DNA of 64,000 nt, from the NCBI GenBank assembly GCA_019638355.1, contig JAHBTY010000005.1, forward strand, positions 124,001 to 188,000, read 5' to 3'. The position numbers were made by a program, and so were the translations under genes. How positions within the stretch are numbered: position 1 is the first letter of the stretch; the number at the start of each line of letters is the position of its first letter. The stretch comes from Cyclobacteriaceae bacterium. Its GTDB lineage: Bacteria > Bacteroidota > Bacteroidia > Cytophagales > Cyclobacteriaceae. The notes under the pieces were generated by a model. That model searched no databases. It saw only the letters and a list, made by a program, of their open reading frames with translations, and was not told where the DNA came from. This document shows positions 52,081 to 61,478 of the stretch, one piece after another.

Positions 52081-55000
52081 TTATTGACAATTTGGATTAG
52101 GTTGGAAGGATACGGAGACACTTACCGTGCCTGCATCAAAATGGTTATCAATGAATGTACAGTCTTTGTAAGCAGAGCAGTCTAATGTAATTGTTGCCAC
52201 ATATAACTCGGTTACAGGATTTGAACCTCCCGGGGAATATCCATAGACTGACAAACCACTACCTGAAGAATAAGGTGATCCATTTTTGGTCCATTGTACA
52301 TGATAGCCGCAACCAACCGGAGCGGGTGGCAACACCAGATCAATATTTCTTAGACCAGAGTTACAATCCAACACAAGTCCGGCTGGCTGACCTTGGGCAT
52401 TTGTTACAACATAACTTGCAGCACCGGAATATACATGCTGAACACAAAACTCTTGCACAAACGAGTTCGTACCGAACATAGCACTTACAACTGTTAATCT
52501 TACAACGTGCTTACCGGGTGTGGTAAATGAATGAGTTAATGTGTTGTTTGAGCCGCTAGCAACACCTACGCCATCAACTTCCCATGCATAAGAAATGCCG
52601 GGATCGCATTCCCATGTTCCTGGTGTAAATAGAATGGGTGTATTAATATAGAATTTCTCCGCTCCAGCAGTAAAGGAGGCTGTAGGTATTCTTGGATTTG
52701 AATTTTCTAACGCATATTCTGACTTTGAAACCAGATTTCTATACCGATCAAATGTATTTACTGGGCGACCTAAATTATCATAGGTAGTCTTGACAGAGTT
52801 TCCTTTGTCATCGGTAGTGGAGGTAATACCTTTAAAAGGAAGTATAGTTTGAAGAGAAACCCTTGCTTGAGAAGGCAGAAACACTATCTCATCTACAGCA
52901 ATGGTTGAGCCTATAGCAGCGTTTGAGGTGATCTCAACTCTAAAAGTAGAGGTTATTGGAGTGGTATTTAGTTCACCTTCCAGATAATTCCATTGGCCCG
53001 CAACAGAATTAGTAAGTGTAAGTGACGAAACTTCAGTCGCGCCAACAAATGCTTTAATCGTTAGAGTTTTACCCGCAACACTGTTTATCCAACAAGAAAA
53101 CCGGTACTTGTTTCCATTTTTCTGAATCAGCTCAGTAGCTGATGAGCTTAACTTAGAACTGGTGGTAGTAAATACAATTGCCTTTTCGCCTGTCCAGCCG
53201 CTAGTAGTTTCAAATCCGCCTGTTTGACTTAATCCAAAAGTCTTCACACCTTCAAAACCGTCTGAAACAGATTGGTTCGCCCGTGCATTATAGTAAGTTG
53301 CTGTCGGAATCGATAAATCTTTCAGATAGTGAATGGAGGAAACGTTTTTCTTATCATCCCATTCAGTCAATAACCTACCTTCTTCATCGTATTCTTTAAG
53401 TGTTCGCTTGATGGAATAGTAAGGAGAATGTGTAAAGTTTTGTGAATTCATAGCAGCAGGATTAAATAGTGACCCAACTGATCCTGTTTGCAATGATTTT
53501 AAATAATAAGGCAAAATCAAACCATTCCCAAAGTCTCTGTAAGAAATTAGATTTGCATTTAATACGATGGTATTCGATCCGACAGCAGTCCATTCTTCTA
53601 CTAAAGTCCCGCCTCGGCCCGCATCATTCAGGGCTTTTATTGCCACAGCCGCGGTATCTGTCTGAGGTGGATTGGTGAAGGGAAAGTCCATCGCATACCT
53701 ATATGAAGTTATAGTATTGGGAAAATTCGGTCTTACTACTGTTCTTTTTTCTAATAAATTTTTAGCGTTGTAGGAATAGGATATCGTACGTTCGAAAAGC
53801 TTTGTTGGGTCTTCGGGGCTGGCTTCGTTTATAACTTCTTGCGAAACTAAATCTACACGGCCGGTTAGGATTTCGTAGATGGCGTGATAATAGGTATCAC
53901 CAAGTTTTTCGAATCTTAATCCTTTAATGGTTGAGGTGATTCCATTACGTGCCTCATACGAGATTGTTTTCTCACTGATTAAACTTCCGGTCTCCGAAAG
54001 AACTGTGACTTTGGTTGGCAGCCCGCGCTTATAGTCATAGTTGGATGATGGAGCATAAGGAAATAAATAATACCCATTTTTCAATTTCCCAAACGGGATA
54101 CACGCATTGGGCTTTCTGGCAATCCGGCTCTTGGTTGCCTTCCATTCACCTACTGCAGTTTGAGGGAACATGGCGGGAACTTGATACTCATAAATTGTCG
54201 AGCCCTTCCCCGCTACTTTTTCTTTAACCCTCGTGTACATCACCATAGGTGCTTCCCCGAGGTTGTTCACAACAGGAATAGCACCCGTATTGATTATATA
54301 ACCAAGTTTAGGGGGTGATGAAAGTAAACCACTTGTATTTGAGTTAGCCGCAAGTGTATATTCAAATTCTCGTTTTATAGCTCGATAAGAACTTTCTTGA
54401 CCATTTTTGGCAAACCCAGCTTCCCCGCCTTGGGCAATAATTTGTTTTACTCGAATCCCGGGACCAATAAATTGAGTACCAGACTCCATAAAATAATTAG
54501 GTTCGTAAACAATCTCGGTGTAGCCTCCATTAGGGTTGTTAAGCCTTTTTAATGCACCAAAAAAAATGGAAGCACTAGGAGCTCTGTCATCACCTCCCGG
54601 AATTGTTGTATAGGTATCACCTGGAAATTGCTGTACGCGTAGTCTCCGCCCATTAATGGAAGACTCGGAGAGATAAAGCGTGGGCCGATTCTTGTTTGTG
54701 CCAACACCATTTGGATATCCATAAAAATCCTGACCCCAATACTTCTTCCAGTTGATATAGGAAGGAGTAGAGTAACTTATAATCGGATAATAAGAAATGT
54801 CATAATATTCAAACTCATACATAAGAGGATTAATACAATTGGCAGCATTCTGCTTTACACTTCTTAGAAATGAGCGCCAATAAGACGAATTATTGTCTTT
54901 AATGGAGTGATATTCAAAATTGGTAACGCTTTTGTCATTACTGACGGATTCAGTAATACTTACAGATCGTAATCTTTCAAAATCCCAGTTGAATGTTGCG

Positions 55001-55914
55001 GTATAAGATTTAAGAAAGATTGCCCGTAACTTAAAACGGTAATGTATATCCAATACGTAACTTGTTGAGTCACTTGTAAAATAGCTTTTGCCCCCTCCGG
55101 TTGGGCTTAATCCTTGAGAATAATTTTGAGGTACATAACTGTAAATAGCCTCAGTTCCGCTAGGACCCTTTAGTGAAACTAACTTCCAAGTTGAAACAAA
55201 TGAAAAATCATCTCCGTAAAAAAAATTTGCTAAGGTGTTTATGTTCGATGCGTTGGTTCCTTTATATCCTCTTCTGGTTATTCGATCTCTTGATTCAGTT
55301 GTGCCGTTACCAAACGTGTAAACAAACCCAGTATTTGTTTTAACTTCAATTGAGTTTATGTAGCCGCTGGATGGTATTATAATTGATATATCTTGATGCG
55401 TTAAAAGTTTAGGAAGGCCATCTACCCCAAAAACAAACTTTGCTGAAATACCAGGAGCTTGAACATAAAAGATGTCGGGCTCAGTATCATTTTGATAATT
55501 AAGATGCAGAGCTTCCAGAGTATTCCAATCTTGCACTTCGTCCGTGCATACACTAAGATTATCATCTGCTGTGGGAATGAAACTCTGAACTGCAATAGCA
55601 TTGGCTCTATTATTATACAACCAACCCTTTTTTGTTGGTTCATCAATCTCATCTGGCAGACCTCTAACTTCACGATATATTGCCCCTCCTGCCGCAAGAC
55701 CCCACCCAACCCCGCAATCGTCCTCACCTTCAGCTACCATAGTCTTGTTTCCATGATGGACAAGACCTAATGAGATGGAGACATCATTTGCACTTATAGT
55801 TCCAATAGGAATAGACATTTGTAATCTTCCTGTTAGATAATCGACTGATTGACCATTACTTTGAACTATATAAATTAAGAGTAATACACAGGATAATACG
55901 ATGCGTACCTTCAT
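52081..55914 (-). CDS. Secreted RHS/SpvB-like large protein with PKD domain
   Basis: 1277 residues, signal peptide (IVLSCVLLLIYIVQSNGQ). The N-terminal part ('SVDYLTGRLQMSIPIGTISA', 'SISLGLVHHGNK', 'GVGWGLAAGGAIYREVRGLP') is like the start of SpvB/TcaC or RHS shells. Scattered YD-like repeats follow ('YDEEGRLLTEWDDKKN', 'TTYDNLGRPVNTFDRYRNLV'). A carbohydrate-binding-like jelly roll lies around 930-1010, and a PKD domain near 1120-1190 ('HSFTTPGKHVVRLTVV'). No toxin tip is visible. First gene of the cassette; it may build the shell or delivery partner for the RHS toxin. Confidence 0.75.
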   Translation of the reverse strand: MKVRIVLSCVLLLIYIVQSNGQSVDYLTGRLQMSIPIGTISANDVSISLGLVHHGNKTMVAEGEDDCGVGWGLAAGGAIYREVRGLPDEIDEPTKKGWLYNNRANAIAVQSFIPTADDNLSVCTDEVQDWNTLEALHLNYQNDTEPDIFYVQAPGISAKFVFGVDGLPKLLTHQDISIIIPSSGYINSIEVKTNTGFVYTFGNGTTESRDRITRRGYKGTNASNINTLANFFYGDDFSFVSTWKLVSLKGPSGTEAIYSYVPQNYSQGLSPTGGGKSYFTSDSTSYVLDIHYRFKLRAIFLKSYTATFNWDFERLRSVSITESVSNDKSVTNFEYHSIKDNNSSYWRSFLRSVKQNAANCINPLMYEFEYYDISYYPIISYSTPSYINWKKYWGQDFYGYPNGVGTNKNRPTLYLSESSINGRRLRVQQFPGDTYTTIPGGDDRAPSASIFFGALKRLNNPNGGYTEIVYEPNYFMESGTQFIGPGIRVKQIIAQGGEAGFAKNGQESSYRAIKREFEYTLAANSNTSGLLSSPPKLGYIINTGAIPVVNNLGEAPMVMYTRVKEKVAGKGSTIYEYQVPAMFPQTAVGEWKATKSRIARKPNACIPFGKLKNGYYLFPYAPSSNYDYKRGLPTKVTVLSETGSLISEKTISYEARNGITSTIKGLRFEKLGDTYYHAIYEILTGRVDLVSQEVINEASPEDPTKLFERTISYSYNAKNLLEKRTVVRPNFPNTITSYRYAMDFPFTNPPQTDTAAVAIKALNDAGRGGTLVEEWTAVGSNTIVLNANLISYRDFGNGLILPYYLKSLQTGSVGSLFNPAAMNSQNFTHSPYYSIKRTLKEYDEEGRLLTEWDDKKNVSSIHYLKDLSIPTATYYNARANQSVSDGFEGVKTFGLSQTGGFETTSGWTGEKAIVFTTTSSKLSSSATELIQKNGNKYRFSCWINSVAGKTLTIKAFVGATEVSSLTLTNSVAGQWNYLEGELNTTPITSTFRVEITSNAAIGSTIAVDEIVFLPSQARVSLQTILPFKGITSTTDDKGNSVKTTYDNLGRPVNTFDRYRNLVSKSEYALENSNPRIPTASFTAGAEKFYINTPILFTPGTWECDPGISYAWEVDGVGVASGSNNTLTHSFTTPGKHVVRLTVVSAMFGTNSFVQEFCVQHVYSGAASYVVTNAQGQPAGLVLDCNSGLRNIDLVLPPAPVGCGYHVQWTKNGSPYSSGSGLSVYGYSPGGSNPVTELYVATITLDCSAYKDCTFIDNHFDAGTVSVSVSFQPNPNCQ

Positions 55915-55943
55915 TATATGAAATATTTAAAATTTTGTTCGAA

Positions 55944-55974
55944 TAAAATTAAGGAGGTTTGATTCTGATGTCAA
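55944..55974 (-). promoter_or_regulatory. Candidate promoter of the RHS cassette
   Basis: Minus strand: TTG, 20 bases, then TAATTTTA, one base from TAnnTTTG. The -7 box ends 29 bases before the ATG at 55914. It directly abuts the palindromic element at 55976-56007. Confidence 0.4.
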
Positions 55975-55975
55975 C

Positions 55976-56007
55976 GTTTTCCCCGTATTTAATACGTGGT
56001 TTTCCCC
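55976..56007. promoter_or_regulatory. Palindrome flanked by direct repeats upstream of the RHS cassette
   Basis: CGTATTTAATACG (55984-55996) is a perfect 6+1+6 inverted repeat. It lies between two copies of GTTTTCCCC (55976-55984 and 55999-56007), whose starts are 23 bases apart. Just upstream of the candidate promoter, it could bind a dimeric activator or repressor of the cassette. Confidence 0.45.
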
Positions 56008-56247
56008 CTAACCTGTAGTAAACCGTTTATTCATCACCTGATCACTTATGCTTGTTCTTCAATTCTTTACGTGAATTATTCCACACGGGGAAAAACCCCG
56101 AAAGCTTCCTTTCGTGAAAAAATATTACCTGAAAGTTTACCCAGAGGCGCGTTCGATCTCTCGTAATTGGTGCACCCTTTTTACCCATCGAACCTGGCTG
56201 AAGATTTAAAAGCAAGATGTGTTTAGGTATGTACAGACTAACACAGA

Positions 56248-56396
56248 CCCTCCGTCAGCCATGAAAAGTGTACCTGATAACAATGCGGTACCCTCCGTCA
56301 GGTATGAAGAACGTTCTGTCACGTCAAGCAGGCCTTCCGTCAGCGATGCAGAACGCTCCGTCAGCAATGACAAGAGTACCCCGCAAGCATGAAGGT
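56248..56396. repeat. Degenerate ~21-bp tandem repeat array
   Basis: Seven imperfect units. The four best share TCCGTCAG followed by a variable NNATG: 56251, 56294, 56336 and 56357, with steps of 43, 42 and 21 bases. Weaker units fill the gaps ('CCTGATAACAATG', 'TCTGTCACGTCAAG', 'CCCGCAAGCATGAAG'). All frames contain stops, so it is not coding. The rest of the 55915-56527 gap holds one CGGGG/CCCCG hairpin (56086-56100) and nothing else I can identify. Confidence 0.6.
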
Positions 56397-56527
56397 CTTA
56401 ACAAAAACTTCGTGAACTTGCTTCTGCATGTATGACAACCCCAAATTGAATAAAACACTTTCATAGTTTGATTTTAGCTATGGCTACAGCATTAATCAAT
56501 TTTGCGAATTAAATTCATCTATCAAAC

Positions 56528-57835
56528 TTAACCTTTACCCAAGCAACCAATTATCACTTCCCTAAACGCATCAAACTTAGAAGAAATCTTCACCACCTTC
56601 TTCTCTCCCCTCATAAACTTTTGCAATCGTTCCGGTAGTTCAACTTTAGTTTTTAAAGTTGTTTCTACCACATCGGCAAACTTGGCCGGGTGTGCAGTTT
56701 CTAAACATATTCCGGTATGATCTGGTTTTGATTTCAAAAACTGTTTTAACCCCAGATACCCAACGGCACCGTGCGGGTCCATGACATAACCTTTATCGCG
56801 ATATACTTGTTGCATGGCTTCGCGGGTTTCGGCATCGGTAATGGTAGAGCCCTTTATAAGCTCAGATAGAGCTTTGAAATCATGGTTAAACAAATCCAAC
56901 ATTCTTACAAAGTTGCTGGGGTTGCCTACGTCCATTGCGTTGCTGATGGTTTGAATGGAAGGCCTCGGATTAAACTTTTCAGTTCTTAAAAACTCCGGCA
57001 CCACATCATTGGCATTGGTGGCTGCTACGAAGTTGGCAATCGGTAAGCCCATGCGTTTTGCTAAAAGACCGGCAGTTAAATTTCCGAAGTTTCCACTCGG
57101 CACGGCAAAAACTACAGGCGCAGTTTGTTGCACTTGCGCATACGCCCGGAAATAATAAAACGACTGCGGAATTAGTCGCGCAATGTTAATCGAGTTGGCA
57201 GAGGTAAGAAAAAGCTTTTGCTTCAAGTCAGCATCTAAAAATGCTTGCTTCACCAGCCGCTGGCAATCATCGAACGTGCCGTTTACTTCCAGTGCCGTAA
57301 TGTTTCCTCCCAATGTGGTGAATTGCTTTTCTTGCGCCACACTTACTTTCCCGGAAGGATATAAAACTACCACCCGCGTACCGGGCACATTCAAAAACGC
57401 ATTGGCTACGGCACTACCGGTATCGCCAGAAGTTGCCACAAGAATTGTGATTTCGCGATTTTGTTCTTTGGCAAAGTAACCTAACAAACCGGCTAAGAAA
57501 CGTGCACCAAAATCTTTAAACGCAAGGGTTGGACCATGAAATAATTCAAGCGTAAATACATTAGGTTTCAATTGAACAATGGGTGCATCGAACTGCAATG
57601 TTTGATTGATTAATTTCTCAAGTTCTGATTCCGGAAGGTCTGCCCCTAACAAAGTACGTGTAACTTCAAACCCGATTTCTTTAAAGGACAACGTTGATAA
57701 CGATTCAATAAATGCTTGATTTAAAACAGGAATACTTTCCGGCATGTATAAACCATTATCTGGCGCAAGCCCTTGTATTACGGCCGTGCGTAAATCAACT
57801 TTGTGGTTTTTATTATTGGTGCTGTAAAATTTCAT
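56528..57835 (-). CDS. thrC: Threonine synthase
   Basis: 435 residues from the ATG at 57835; an ATG two codons upstream is possible. 'KFYSTNNKNHKVDLRTAVIQGLAPDNGLYMPE' type N terminus, the PLP-lysine motif 'HGPTLAFKDFGARFL', 'TSGDTGSAVANAFLN', 'VPSGNFGNLTAGLLAKRMGLP' and 'DPHGAVGYLGLKQFL' are all diagnostic. It converts O-phosphohomoserine to threonine. Last gene of a minus-strand thrA-thrB-thrC operon, 38 bases after thrB. Confidence 0.93.
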   Translation of the reverse strand: MKFYSTNNKNHKVDLRTAVIQGLAPDNGLYMPESIPVLNQAFIESLSTLSFKEIGFEVTRTLLGADLPESELEKLINQTLQFDAPIVQLKPNVFTLELFHGPTLAFKDFGARFLAGLLGYFAKEQNREITILVATSGDTGSAVANAFLNVPGTRVVVLYPSGKVSVAQEKQFTTLGGNITALEVNGTFDDCQRLVKQAFLDADLKQKLFLTSANSINIARLIPQSFYYFRAYAQVQQTAPVVFAVPSGNFGNLTAGLLAKRMGLPIANFVAATNANDVVPEFLRTEKFNPRPSIQTISNAMDVGNPSNFVRMLDLFNHDFKALSELIKGSTITDAETREAMQQVYRDKGYVMDPHGAVGYLGLKQFLKSKPDHTGICLETAHPAKFADVVETTLKTKVELPERLQKFMRGEKKVVKISSKFDAFREVIIGCLGKG

Positions 57836-57873
57836 TTTCAAAAAGCAATAAATAACCTAAACAAAACTCAAAC

Positions 57874-58821
57874 TTACCCCTCTCCTTTGGAGTGGGGAAT
57901 AACATAAGCTCCATGCTGATTCACCTGTGAAACAAATGCATCTGCACTAAGCTGCCTTTTTTCAAATTCATGTTGAACCGCCTTGGCCACCGTATTCGCT
58001 TTTTCGAAAGTTTCAGTTAACGCAAAAACCGTTGGTCCCGAACCTGAAATTCCAAAACCCAACGCACCGGCCTCAATAGCTACGTTGCGCATCACATCAA
58101 AGCCTGGAATAAATGCCGCCCGTATGGGTTCTGCAATTACATCTTTCAACGACCGACCGATCAAACTGTAATCAGGTTTGGTCAATCCCAACATGAGCCC
58201 GGCTATGTTTCCACTTTGCGTGATGGTATCTTTTAACGAAACAGAATGACGCAATACTTTTCGGGAGTCTTCGGTCTTTAATTCCAGGTGCGGATGGATA
58301 AGCGCACAAAATAAGTTTTCCGCTGCGTTCACTTTAATTACATCCAGCGGATGATAATCGCGCACTAAAACAAAACCTCCTAATAATGATGGAGCCACGT
58401 TATCAGCATGAGCCGAACCACAGGCAATTCGTTCGGCTTCCATAGCGTGCGGTACCAATTGTTCGCGTGTAAGCGGATTGCCCAACAATTCGTTTATAGC
58501 AACCAATGCTGCTACACCACTGGCCGCACTGGAGCCCATACCACTTCCCAACGGTAAATTTTTCTTCAATTCAATATCAACGCCCTGCTTCGAACCAATG
58601 GCATTCAGAAATGAAAGTATGGCTACGCTAGCCGTATTCTTTTCTGCTTCGCGCGGAAGTTTACCGTTATCACCTTCAATGGAAACAACTTGTACCAGTT
58701 CATCATCACGTAATGTTAATTTCACCTCATCACCCGGATGATCTACTGCAAAGCCGAGTATATCAAAACCACAACAAACATTGGCAACGGTAGCAGGAGC
58801 GAAAGCACGAATGGATTTCAT
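57874..58821 (-). CDS. thrB: Homoserine kinase
   Basis: 315 residues of the GHMP kinase family: 'FAPATVANVCCGFDILGFAVD', the ATP loop 'KNLPLGSGMGSSAASGVAALVA', 'GSAHADNVAPSLLGGFVLVRD', and the C-terminal 'GALGFGISGSGPTVFAL'. It phosphorylates homoserine. Middle gene of the operon, 39 bases after thrA. Confidence 0.93.
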   Translation of the reverse strand: MKSIRAFAPATVANVCCGFDILGFAVDHPGDEVKLTLRDDELVQVVSIEGDNGKLPREAEKNTASVAILSFLNAIGSKQGVDIELKKNLPLGSGMGSSAASGVAALVAINELLGNPLTREQLVPHAMEAERIACGSAHADNVAPSLLGGFVLVRDYHPLDVIKVNAAENLFCALIHPHLELKTEDSRKVLRHSVSLKDTITQSGNIAGLMLGLTKPDYSLIGRSLKDVIAEPIRAAFIPGFDVMRNVAIEAGALGFGISGSGPTVFALTETFEKANTVAKAVQHEFEKRQLSADAFVSQVNQHGAYVIPHSKGEG

Positions 58822-58860
58822 ACGAAAGAATTACGATTTAATATTTACGCATTACGATTT

Positions 58861-61314
58861 TTAGCTATTGGAATAGTTACCAATTCGAATAATATCTGCA
58901 AATACTCCGGCAGCAGTTACTTCAGCACCGGCACCGGGCCCACGAATAACCATCGGGCGTTCGTTGTATCGCTCGGTGGTAAGCAAGATAATATTGTCGC
59001 TTCCCGACAATGAGTAAAACGGATGTTGAGTATTTACAGATCCGAGTTTAATACGGGTCGTGCCATCTTTCAATACAGCCATGTACCGTAGCTTTTCATT
59101 TCGTGAAGCAGCTGCTTGTGCCAACTGTTCAAAATAATTGTTGTGCGTTGCCAGCTTTTCAAAAAATTGGTCCACGCTCATTTCTCCACGGCAATCTTCT
59201 GGCACAAGGTTCTCTACCAGTATGTCATTCATCTCAAGTGTAAGTCCGGCTTCACGCGATAGAATTAAAATCTTACGGGCTACATCCATTCCGTTTAAGT
59301 CATCGCGCGGATCGGGTTCGGTATAACCTTTTGCTTTTGCTTCTTTGACCACATCGCTAAATTTATCGCCAGGCTTGAAAGAACTGAAGATATAATTGAG
59401 GGTTCCACTTAAAACCGCTTCAATACTCAACACAGCATCGCCACTCACCAATAAATCATGCAAGGTATTGATAACCGGAAGTCCTGCGCCCACATTGGTT
59501 TCGTACAAAAATTTAACGCCACGTCTTTGTGCTGCCTGCTTTAAAGTTTGATATTTCTGATAGGCACCCGAGTTTGCCTTCTTATTGGGCGTTACGATAG
59601 AGATATTAGACGACAAAATTGTTTCGTAGTGCTCTGTTACTTCCTCGCTGGAAGTACAATCCACAAAAATGCTGTTCGATAAGTTCATGCTGATCATGGT
59701 GCCCATAAAGTTGTTCAGGTTCATCTCTTCACCTTCGTCCAGCATGGTTGCGATGGCATCATTCAATTTTAGTCCATCTTCATGAAAAAACATTTTCTTA
59801 CTATTTGCAATTCCTACCACGTGTATCTCCAACTGATTTTGTTTCGCTAATTGAGTGAATTGTTTTTGCATCATGGCGAGTAGTGATTTGCCAATCAAAC
59901 CTGTACCCACCAAAAAAATATTCAATACTTTTCTGTCCGACAAGAAAAAGGCTTCGTGCAACACGTTCAACGCTTTCGCGATGTCTTGTTGATGAATAAC
60001 TGCAGAGATATTTAATTCAGATGATCCCTGCGCGATCGCATTAATATTGATACCACTTTTTCCCAAGGCGTTAAACATCCGACCACTGGTTCCGGGATTA
60101 TGTTTCATATTCTCTCCTACTATCGCCACAATAGCCAGACTCTCTTCCACTTTTACCGCGTCCATTTCCTTGCTGCGGATTTCATATTGAAATTCTTTTT
60201 CAATTGCCGTTTTTGCCTGCTGTGTTTTATTACTCTCAATCGCAAAACAGATCGAATGTTCAGACGATGCCTGGCTGATCAAAATCACACTGATATTTTC
60301 TTTAGCCAACGTGCCGAACAAGCGCATCGATACACCCACCACACCCATCAGTCCACTACCTTGCACACTCAGTAAACTGATTTTATCCATAGAAGAAATT
60401 CCTTTAATGATCAGGTTTCTTCCGTTCGATTTTTCACTGATAACTGTGCCTTCAAATGTTGGATTGAATGTATTCTTGATCCAGATCGGAATGCGGTTAA
60501 TCATAGCCGGCTGCATGGTTGCCGGAAAAATTACTTTTGCACCAAAGTGCGAAAGCTCCATCGCCTCTTCGTACGTCATCTCTTTTACCGTAAAGGCTTT
60601 CTTTACTTTGCGTGGATCGGCCGTCATCATACCATCCACATCGGTCCAGATTTCGAGATCAGAAGCTTTTAACGCACCTGCAAAAATGGCTGCGGTGTAA
60701 TCGGAACCACATCTGCCAATCGTAGTTGTTTCACCGGAAGGTGATGAACCAATAAAACCCGTTATTACTTGTAGTTGTGTGCCGTTAGCAAAATGTTGTT
60801 GTATTAGCGTATTCGTTTTTTCAAAATCAATTCGGGCGTAACCAAAGTTATTGTCGGTGCGAACAACTTGTCGCGCATCCAGAAACTCAGCTGCAATACC
60901 TTGGTCTTTCATGGCTTCTGCGATGATGTAAGCTGAAAGCCGCTCGCCAAAACTCATGATGTAATCCAGCGTGCGCGGTGTTCTTTCTTTTACCAGAAAT
61001 ACTCCGTGCAGTACATCTTCCAATTCATTAAAAGTATATTTTACCTGCGCAATAATGCTGCTTTGCTTTTGAACACCTATCAACTCACGCACGGCTTCGA
61101 GGTGTCGTGCTTCTAGCGCTTTAAGTTCGTCTTTGTATTCGCTTTTACCGGCAAGTGCAGCGGTGCTTAACGCGATGAGCAAATCGGTTACGCCACCAAA
61201 AGCAGAAAATACAAGCGCAGGTTTTTCTTGCAGATAAGGCTTCACTATTTCAATTACCGAACGGATGCGTTCTGGTTTAGCAACCGATGAACCACCAAAC
61301 TTTAAAACTTTCAT
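58861..61314 (-). CDS. thrA: Bifunctional aspartokinase / homoserine dehydrogenase
   Basis: 817 residues. Aspartokinase domain: 'MKVLKFGGSSVAKPERI', 'TIGRCGSDYTAAIFAGAL', 'EIWTDVDGMMTADPRKV'. Two ACT-like regulatory segments lie around 300-460 ('ISLLSVQGSGLMGVVGVSMR', 'VAIVGENMKHNPGTSGRM'). Homoserine dehydrogenase: 'IFLVGTGLIGKSLLAMM', 'LYETNVGAGLPVINTL', 'LSGTLNYIFSSFKPG', 'YTEPDPRDDLNGMDVARKI'. It controls entry of aspartate into threonine synthesis. First gene of the operon, preceded by a Thr/Ile-rich leader peptide. Confidence 0.95.
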   Translation of the reverse strand: MKVLKFGGSSVAKPERIRSVIEIVKPYLQEKPALVFSAFGGVTDLLIALSTAALAGKSEYKDELKALEARHLEAVRELIGVQKQSSIIAQVKYTFNELEDVLHGVFLVKERTPRTLDYIMSFGERLSAYIIAEAMKDQGIAAEFLDARQVVRTDNNFGYARIDFEKTNTLIQQHFANGTQLQVITGFIGSSPSGETTTIGRCGSDYTAAIFAGALKASDLEIWTDVDGMMTADPRKVKKAFTVKEMTYEEAMELSHFGAKVIFPATMQPAMINRIPIWIKNTFNPTFEGTVISEKSNGRNLIIKGISSMDKISLLSVQGSGLMGVVGVSMRLFGTLAKENISVILISQASSEHSICFAIESNKTQQAKTAIEKEFQYEIRSKEMDAVKVEESLAIVAIVGENMKHNPGTSGRMFNALGKSGININAIAQGSSELNISAVIHQQDIAKALNVLHEAFFLSDRKVLNIFLVGTGLIGKSLLAMMQKQFTQLAKQNQLEIHVVGIANSKKMFFHEDGLKLNDAIATMLDEGEEMNLNNFMGTMISMNLSNSIFVDCTSSEEVTEHYETILSSNISIVTPNKKANSGAYQKYQTLKQAAQRRGVKFLYETNVGAGLPVINTLHDLLVSGDAVLSIEAVLSGTLNYIFSSFKPGDKFSDVVKEAKAKGYTEPDPRDDLNGMDVARKILILSREAGLTLEMNDILVENLVPEDCRGEMSVDQFFEKLATHNNYFEQLAQAAASRNEKLRYMAVLKDGTTRIKLGSVNTQHPFYSLSGSDNIILLTTERYNERPMVIRGPGAGAEVTAAGVFADIIRIGNYSNS

Positions 61315-61400
61315 AAAGAGATTAACACTGAACTAATTTCAGATTTTGAATTTTGAATGAATAAGAAGTATGTCGGGAGTACGGTAGAATAATATGGGCG
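61315..61400 (-). promoter_or_regulatory. Candidate thr attenuator (leader between thrL-like peptide and thrA)
   Basis: In the mRNA (minus strand) three elements compete. CTACC lies inside the leader codons (61429-61433). GGTAG overlaps the leader stop codon (about 61401-61405). A second CTACC lies at about 61382-61386. GGTAG can pair with either CTACC. The first CTACC is also the loop of a hairpin formed by GTAACCTCAA and TTGAGATTAC within the codons. A U-rich but not continuous tract (ACTTCTTATTCATTC) follows. Ribosome stalling at Thr or Ile codons would change which pairing forms. The exact terminator stem is not certain. Confidence 0.5.
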
Positions 61401-61478
61401 CTACCCCGTAATCGTTGTGGTAATCTCAATGGTAGTTGAGGTTACAGGCGAAGTGAAAGATGTGTTGAATAATAACAC
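61401..61478 (-). CDS. Thr/Ile-rich leader peptide of the thr operon
   Basis: 25 codons from a GTG at 61478 to TAG at 61401. The peptide contains nine Thr (ACA, ACT, ACC, ACG all used) and three Ile, and ends 'TSTTIEITTTITG'. This is the same logic and almost the same sequence style as the enterobacterial thrL peptide, although the organism is a Bacteroidota. It lies 86 bases before the thrA ATG. No clear ribosome-binding site, as is normal here. Chance occurrence of this Thr density exactly upstream of thrABC is very unlikely. Confidence 0.75.
   Translation of the reverse strand: MLLFNTSFTSPVTSTTIEITTTITG

Noticed and set aside
56248-56396. CRISPR array
   Set aside because: Units are about 21 bases, imperfect and without unique spacers of constant length; no cas genes nearby.
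60100-60700. Plus-strand frames of 91 and 129 codons in thrA
   Set aside because: Antisense shadows of a complete aspartokinase/homoserine dehydrogenase gene.
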